This document shows, in pieces, positions 6,143 through 9,650 of a DNA stretch of 9,650 bases; within the stretch, counting starts at the first letter, position 1; every line of letters starts with the position of its first letter. The translations under genes were made by a program, and so were the position numbers. The stretch is from Hyphomicrobiales bacterium (GTDB lineage: Bacteria; Pseudomonadota; Alphaproteobacteria; Rhizobiales; Aestuariivirgaceae): positions 1 through 9,650 of the forward strand of contig JAMOMM010000324.1 in NCBI GenBank assembly GCA_027067085.1. The letters are read 5' to 3'. The notes under the pieces are model-generated. The model searched no databases and was not told the DNA's origin. It saw only the letters and a list, made by a program, of their open reading frames with translations.

Positions 6143-6736
6143 ATGATTACACTCATTGATAATTACGATAGTTTTACGTGGAATTTGTATCACTTCCTTG
6201 GAGAATTGGGCGCGCAAACAACAGTTCATCGCAACGACCAAATTAGTGTTGGTCAAGTTATGTCTTCTGGTGCAGATGGTATTGTTTTATCACCTGGCCC
6301 GTGCACACCTGATGATGCGGGCATTTGTTTAGAACTGATTGAAGCAGCGCAAGGTAAGTTGCCTTTGTTTGGTGTGTGTTTAGGACACCAATCCTTAGGA
6401 CAAGTATTTGGTGCAAAGGTGGTTCGAGCGCCTGACTTAATGCATGGCAAGGTGTCAGAAGTTGAACATTACGGTCATCCGTTGTTTGATGGCATTCCAA
6501 CTAGGTTTAAAGCCACGCGTTATCACTCGCTGACCATCGAACCTGACAGTATGCCAGATTGTTTGGAAGTGACGGCACGAAGTGATGATGGTGTGATTAT
6601 GGGAATATCTCATAAAACCTTGCCGATGCACGGAGTGCAATTTCACCCCGAAAGTATTGCGTCAGAATATGGACACAAGCTTTTAGGGAACTTTTTAAAG
6701 CTTACAGGCATGACGCCAAATGAAGTGGAAAATTAA
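6143..6736 (+). CDS. trpG: Anthranilate synthase component II (glutamine amidotransferase)
   Basis: Hydrolyses glutamine and channels ammonia to TrpE. The 197-residue protein is a complete class I amidotransferase: IDNYDSFTWNL (5-15), LSPGPCTPDDAG (49-60), the nucleophile elbow GVCLGHQ (77-83) with Cys79, and HGVQFHPES (163-171) with His168 and Glu170 completing the catalytic triad. The ATG at 6143 is two bases after the trpE TAG, so translation is probably coupled. Position between trpE and trpD supports TrpG. Proteins of this type can also serve as PabA in folate synthesis, and sequence alone does not exclude a double role. Confidence 0.96.
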   Translation: MITLIDNYDSFTWNLYHFLGELGAQTTVHRNDQISVGQVMSSGADGIVLSPGPCTPDDAGICLELIEAAQGKLPLFGVCLGHQSLGQVFGAKVVRAPDLMHGKVSEVEHYGHPLFDGIPTRFKATRYHSLTIEPDSMPDCLEVTARSDDGVIMGISHKTLPMHGVQFHPESIASEYGHKLLGNFLKLTGMTPNEVEN

Positions 6737-6738
6737 GT

Positions 6739-7752
6739 ATGGCTGATTTTAAAGCTCTTATTGATAAAGCTGCCAATGGTTTGTCGTTGACCGTGGAAGA
6801 AGCGCAAAACGCCTTTGATGTGATGATGTCTGGTCAGGCAACGCCATCTCAAATTGGTGGGTTCTTGATGGCCCTGCGAGTGCGCGGTGAAACCGTCGAT
6901 GAAATCACAGGTGCCGTCCAAACAATGCGGGCAAAGATGACCCGTGTTAGCGCCCCTGCTGGTGCAATGGATATTGTTGGCACAGGTGGTGATGGCTCTG
7001 GTTCGTACAATATTTCAACTTGTTCTGCTTTGGTTGCTGGTGCGGCTGGCCTGAAAATTGCCAAGCATGGCAATCGCTCTTTGTCGTCAAAATCTGGCGC
7101 GGCCGATACGCTGGCAGCTTTAGGGGTGAATATTGAAGCTGACCCTGAGACCATTACGGCTTGTATCGAACAAGCAGGTGTTGGTTTTATGTTTGCCCCA
7201 GCTCACCACGCGGCCATGCGCCATGTTGGGCCTTCGCGGGTGGAACTTGGTACGCGCACTATATTTAATTTGCTTGGGCCACTTTCAAATCCTGCTGGTG
7301 TGTCACAACAAATTGTCGGCGTGTTTTCAAAGGATTGGGTGGAACCCCTCGCCCATGTTCTCAAACAACTTGGTTCTGATCGGGTTTGGGTTACGCATGG
7401 CGAAGGCGGTTTGGATGAAATTACACCTACCGGCACCACATGGGTTAGTGAATTAAGGGGTGGCAAAGTTACCTCGTTTGAAATTCAGCCAGAAGATGCT
7501 GGCATTACTAAGTGTAGCCTTGATGATCTTAAAGGTGGCGACCCAGAAGAAAATGCTGCGGCATTGAAGGAGGTTCTTGGTGGTGCTAAAAACGCATTCC
7601 GCGATGCTTCTATTATGACGGCGGGCGCTGCACTGTTGGTTGCGGGCAAAGCTGATGATCTGAAAACGGGAACCCAAATGGCAGCTGAGAGTATTGATGA
7701 TGGCCGCGCTTTAAGCGTTTTGGCTAAACTTGTTGAGGTTTCAAACAGATAA
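6739..7752 (+). CDS. trpD: Anthranilate phosphoribosyltransferase
   Basis: Joins anthranilate to PRPP to give N-(5-phosphoribosyl)anthranilate with release of pyrophosphate, the second step of the pathway. The 337-residue protein is normal length for the family, with the helical N-terminal domain (LTVEEAQNAFDVMMSGQ, 17-33) and the PRPP-binding glycine loop VGTGGDGSGSYNIST (80-94). KHGNRSLSSKSGAADTL follows at 109-125, then PAHHAAMRHVGPSRVELGTR (154-173), FNLLGPLSNPA (176-186) and GEGGLDEITP (221-230), whose acidic Asp-Glu pair binds magnesium. The ATG at 6739 follows the trpG TAA by two bases. A modest purine stretch (AAGTGGA) upstream is the only candidate ribosome site. Unlike enteric trpD, it carries no fused TrpG domain. 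Confidence 0.97.
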   Translation: MADFKALIDKAANGLSLTVEEAQNAFDVMMSGQATPSQIGGFLMALRVRGETVDEITGAVQTMRAKMTRVSAPAGAMDIVGTGGDGSGSYNISTCSALVAGAAGLKIAKHGNRSLSSKSGAADTLAALGVNIEADPETITACIEQAGVGFMFAPAHHAAMRHVGPSRVELGTRTIFNLLGPLSNPAGVSQQIVGVFSKDWVEPLAHVLKQLGSDRVWVTHGEGGLDEITPTGTTWVSELRGGKVTSFEIQPEDAGITKCSLDDLKGGDPEENAAALKEVLGGAKNAFRDASIMTAGAALLVAGKADDLKTGTQMAAESIDDGRALSVLAKLVEVSNR

Positions 7753-7754
7753 TC

Positions 7755-8549
7755 ATGGCGACTATTTTAGATAAAATCGCAGCGTACAAACGACAAGAAG
7801 TTGCCGCTGCAAAGTTGGCTATTGATGACACTCAAATTAAAGAAGCGGCAGCGGCGGCCTTGCCTATCCGTGGCTTTCAAAAGGCCATTGAAGCCAAGTT
7901 GAATACGGGTAAATGGGCGCTGATTTCTGAAGTCAAGAAAGCCAGCCCGTCAAAAGGTTTAATCCGAGAAGATTTCAACCCGCCAGTTCTGGCCAAAGCC
8001 TATGAGAGTGGTGGCGCTGCATGTTTGTCCGTTCTAACTGACACCCCTTCATTTCAAGGTGCGCCTGAATTTTTAATTCAAGCGCGGTCTGCAACTTCAC
8101 TGCCTGCTTTGCGTAAAGACTTTATGCTCGACCCATATCAGGTTTATGAAGCACGGGCATGGAACGCTGATTGTATCTTGCTGATTATGGCAATGATCGA
8201 TGATGCGTTGGCAGCGGACCTTGAAGCTTTGGCGTTTGAACTTGGTATGGATGTTTTGGCCGAAGTTCACGATGGTGAAGAGCTTGAACGGGCGCTAAAA
8301 CTTAAAACTGGATTGATCGGCATCAATAACAGAAACCTAAAAACGTTCCATACAACGCTGGAAACCACACGTGAACTTGCACCATTGGTGCCTAGCGATC
8401 GGATTGTTGTTGGTGAAAGTGGTTTGAGTACATCGCAAGACTTAGAATATTTGTCAGGTGTGGGCACAAATACGTTTTTGATCGGTGAAAGTTTGATGCG
8501 CAAAGAAGATGTTGAAGCGGCAACAAAAGAATTGCTGACAAAACCTTGA
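7755..8549 (+). CDS. trpC: Indole-3-glycerol-phosphate synthase
   Basis: Closes the ring of carboxyphenylamino-deoxyribulose phosphate to indole-3-glycerol phosphate, releasing CO2 and water. The 264-residue single-domain protein is complete. The (beta/alpha)8 barrel motifs are in order: SEVKKASPSKG (58-68; Glu59 and Lys61), LRKDFMLDPYQVYEA (119-133; Lys121), LAEVHD (168-173; Glu170), IGINNRNLKTF (188-198; Asn191), VGESGL (219-224; Glu221) and IGESLMR (243-249). No TrpF domain is fused, unlike the enteric TrpCF protein, so phosphoribosylanthranilate isomerase must be encoded elsewhere. The ATG at 7755 is two bases after the trpD stop. moaC follows after 16 AT-rich bases with no visible terminator. 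Confidence 0.97.
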   Translation: MATILDKIAAYKRQEVAAAKLAIDDTQIKEAAAAALPIRGFQKAIEAKLNTGKWALISEVKKASPSKGLIREDFNPPVLAKAYESGGAACLSVLTDTPSFQGAPEFLIQARSATSLPALRKDFMLDPYQVYEARAWNADCILLIMAMIDDALAADLEALAFELGMDVLAEVHDGEELERALKLKTGLIGINNRNLKTFHTTLETTRELAPLVPSDRIVVGESGLSTSQDLEYLSGVGTNTFLIGESLMRKEDVEAATKELLTKP

Positions 8550-8565
8550 GATAAGAATTTTATAT

Positions 8566-9054
8566 ATGAGCCAAGATAAACTTACGCATTTGGATGAAAC
8601 TGGCGCGGCCAGTATGGTTGATGTTTCGCAAAAAGATGTCACTACAAGAGTGGCACGGGCTGGCGGCTCAATCTCGATGAAACCTGAAACACTGGCAATG
8701 ATTTTAGATGGCACTGCCAAAAAGGGTGACGTTATTTCAACCGCGCGCATTGCTGGCATTATGGCAGCGAAAAAATGCCACGAGCTTATTCCGTTGTGCC
8801 ACCCATTATTGATCTCAAAAGTATCCGTTGATTTCACACCTGATCGTGACAACAACAAAATTGATGTGGTTTCTTTGGTCAAAATTACTGGCCAAACTGG
8901 TGTGGAAATGGAGGCGCTAACGGCTGTTAGTGTGGCCTGCCTAACGCTGTATGATATGTGCAAAGCTGTGGATCGCGCCATGGAAATTTCAGACATTAAG
9001 GTGCTTGAAAAAGACGGCGGCAAATCTGGGCGCTATGTCCATGGTGAAAGCTAA
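8566..9054 (+). CDS. moaC: Cyclic pyranopterin monophosphate synthase (MoaC)
   Basis: Converts the MoaA product 3',8-cyclo-7,8-dihydroguanosine triphosphate into cyclic pyranopterin monophosphate, an early step of molybdenum cofactor synthesis; a homohexamer in known examples. The 162-residue protein is complete, with LTHLDETGAASMVDVS (6-21), KKCHELIPLCHPL (69-81), GVEMEALTAVSVACLTLYDM (112-131), CKAVDRAMEI (132-141) and the terminal KDGGKSG. Residues matching the known catalytic set are Lys53, His79, Glu114, Glu116, Asp130 and Lys133. The start gives the family's usual length; the preceding 16 bases are AT-rich with only a weak purine stretch. Its stop overlaps the moeA start by one base (TAATG). 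moaA and the molybdopterin synthase genes are not in the window. Confidence 0.97.
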   Translation: MSQDKLTHLDETGAASMVDVSQKDVTTRVARAGGSISMKPETLAMILDGTAKKGDVISTARIAGIMAAKKCHELIPLCHPLLISKVSVDFTPDRDNNKIDVVSLVKITGQTGVEMEALTAVSVACLTLYDMCKAVDRAMEISDIKVLEKDGGKSGRYVHGES

Positions 9055-9650
9055 TGAGCCTTTTACCTGTTGAAGATGCCAAAGAGCAAATCCTTGCGGG
9101 CGCAAAGCTTTCATCTAGCGAAACTATTGAACTCGATCACGCCGCTGGACGTGTGCTTGCCAGTGATTTAACCGCCAAACGCAACCAACCACCCTTTGAT
9201 GCATCTTCAATGGATGGCTATGCGGTTAAAGCGGGTGATGTGGGCGATGCGCCATGCTCTTTACAACTGATTGGTGAAGCAGCGGCGGGGCAAGCGTTTG
9301 ATGGTGAAATTTCACAAGGCCAGTGCACCCGTATTTTCACTGGCGCACCCCTTCCAAAAGGTGCTGATGCTGTTGTGATGCAAGAAAATACAGAGCGTGA
9401 TGGCAACAGCGTTTCAATCTTACAATCTGTAAGTGTTGGTAATTTTGTTCGCCCAATTGGTTTGGATTTTAAAGACGGTGAGAAGGTTCTAACAACTGGT
9501 ACTAAGCTAAATACTGGCAGCATAGGTCTATCCGCATCAATGAATTGCGCAACAGTTAATGTTCGAAAAAAGCCAACGGTTGCTATTTTGGCAACTGGCG
9601 ATGAATTAGTTGAGCCAGGACAAGTGACAAGACCTGACCAAATTGTATCG
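9054..9650 (+). CDS. moeA: Molybdopterin molybdenumtransferase MoeA, 3' end cut by window edge
   Basis: Inserts molybdate into adenylylated molybdopterin, the final step making active molybdenum cofactor. The 199 codons present run without interruption to the edge; the full family protein is about 400 residues, so roughly half is missing. It starts MSLLPVEDAKEQIL and shows NQPPFDASSMDGYAV (44-58), the family's N-terminal signature, then TRIFTGAPLPKGADAVVMQE (92-111), RPIGLDFK (132-139) and VAILATGDELVEPG (176-189), the start of the MoCF-like domain. The ATG at 9054 uses the last A of the moaC TAA, a one-base overlap typical of coupled translation. Confidence 0.95.
   Translation, partial: MSLLPVEDAKEQILAGAKLSSSETIELDHAAGRVLASDLTAKRNQPPFDASSMDGYAVKAGDVGDAPCSLQLIGEAAAGQAFDGEISQGQCTRIFTGAPLPKGADAVVMQENTERDGNSVSILQSVSVGNFVRPIGLDFKDGEKVLTTGTKLNTGSIGLSASMNCATVNVRKKPTVAILATGDELVEPGQVTRPDQIVS

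Noticed and set aside
5741..6256. 171-codon minus-strand frame across trpE/trpG
   Set aside because: Antisense to two complete genes with intact motifs; no recognisable features of its own.
8454..9023. 189-codon minus-strand frame across trpC/moaC
   Set aside because: Antisense to the trpC end and most of moaC, both intact; no family signature.
1..9650. Search for tRNA/rRNA, CRISPR repeats, insertion sequences, phage or defence genes, and a hidden novel system
   Set aside because: All but the short intergenic gaps is filled by ten recognised housekeeping genes with intact motifs; no repeat arrays, transposase-like frames or unassigned genes remain.

Overview
This window is ordinary chromosomal housekeeping sequence from a bacterium, most likely an alphaproteobacterium of fairly low GC (mid-40s % judged by eye, not counted). 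The assignment rests on protein family features and gene order. These are a minus-strand tpiA-secG-pyrG block divergent from a SurA/PpiD-type folding factor, then trp genes running straight into moaC and moeA. The order within the class is uncertain. I found no phage, insertion sequence, CRISPR array, toxin-antitoxin pair, tRNA or rRNA.

Layout. Positions 1-1164 (minus) hold the first 388 codons of pyrG (CTP synthase), cut by the window's left edge. Positions 1165-1277 are a leader holding a perfect 16-bp inverted repeat inside a weaker outer inverted repeat. Positions 1278-1634 (minus) are secG, with a run of ten glycines in its cytosolic loop. Positions 1635-1761 contain a terminator-like hairpin. 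Positions 1762-2517 (minus) are tpiA. The divergent intergenic region 2518-2690 has a candidate sigma70-type promoter and two kinds of repeat. From 2691 to the right edge everything reads on the plus strand: ppiD-like (2691-4577), trpE, trpG, trpD, trpC, moaC, and the first 199 codons of moeA (9054-9650).

How the genes work together. TrpE and TrpG form anthranilate synthase, TrpD adds the phosphoribosyl group, and TrpC makes indole-3-glycerol phosphate. The later or intervening trp genes (trpF, trpB, trpA) are not in the window. MoaC and MoeA belong to molybdenum cofactor synthesis, which is unrelated chemistry but physically attached to the trp genes. The three junctions trpE/trpG, trpG/trpD and trpD/trpC all have exactly two bases between stop and start, and moaC/moeA overlap by one base, so translation is probably coupled along the operon. 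The ppiD-like gene ends only 42 bases before trpE and may be the first gene of the same transcript. SecG supports the Sec translocon and the ppiD-like protein helps fold exported proteins, so both flanks of the divergent region serve protein export.

I do not see a novel biological system. The items most worth checking are the structured secG-pyrG leader and the symmetric repeats in the tpiA/ppiD intergenic region.
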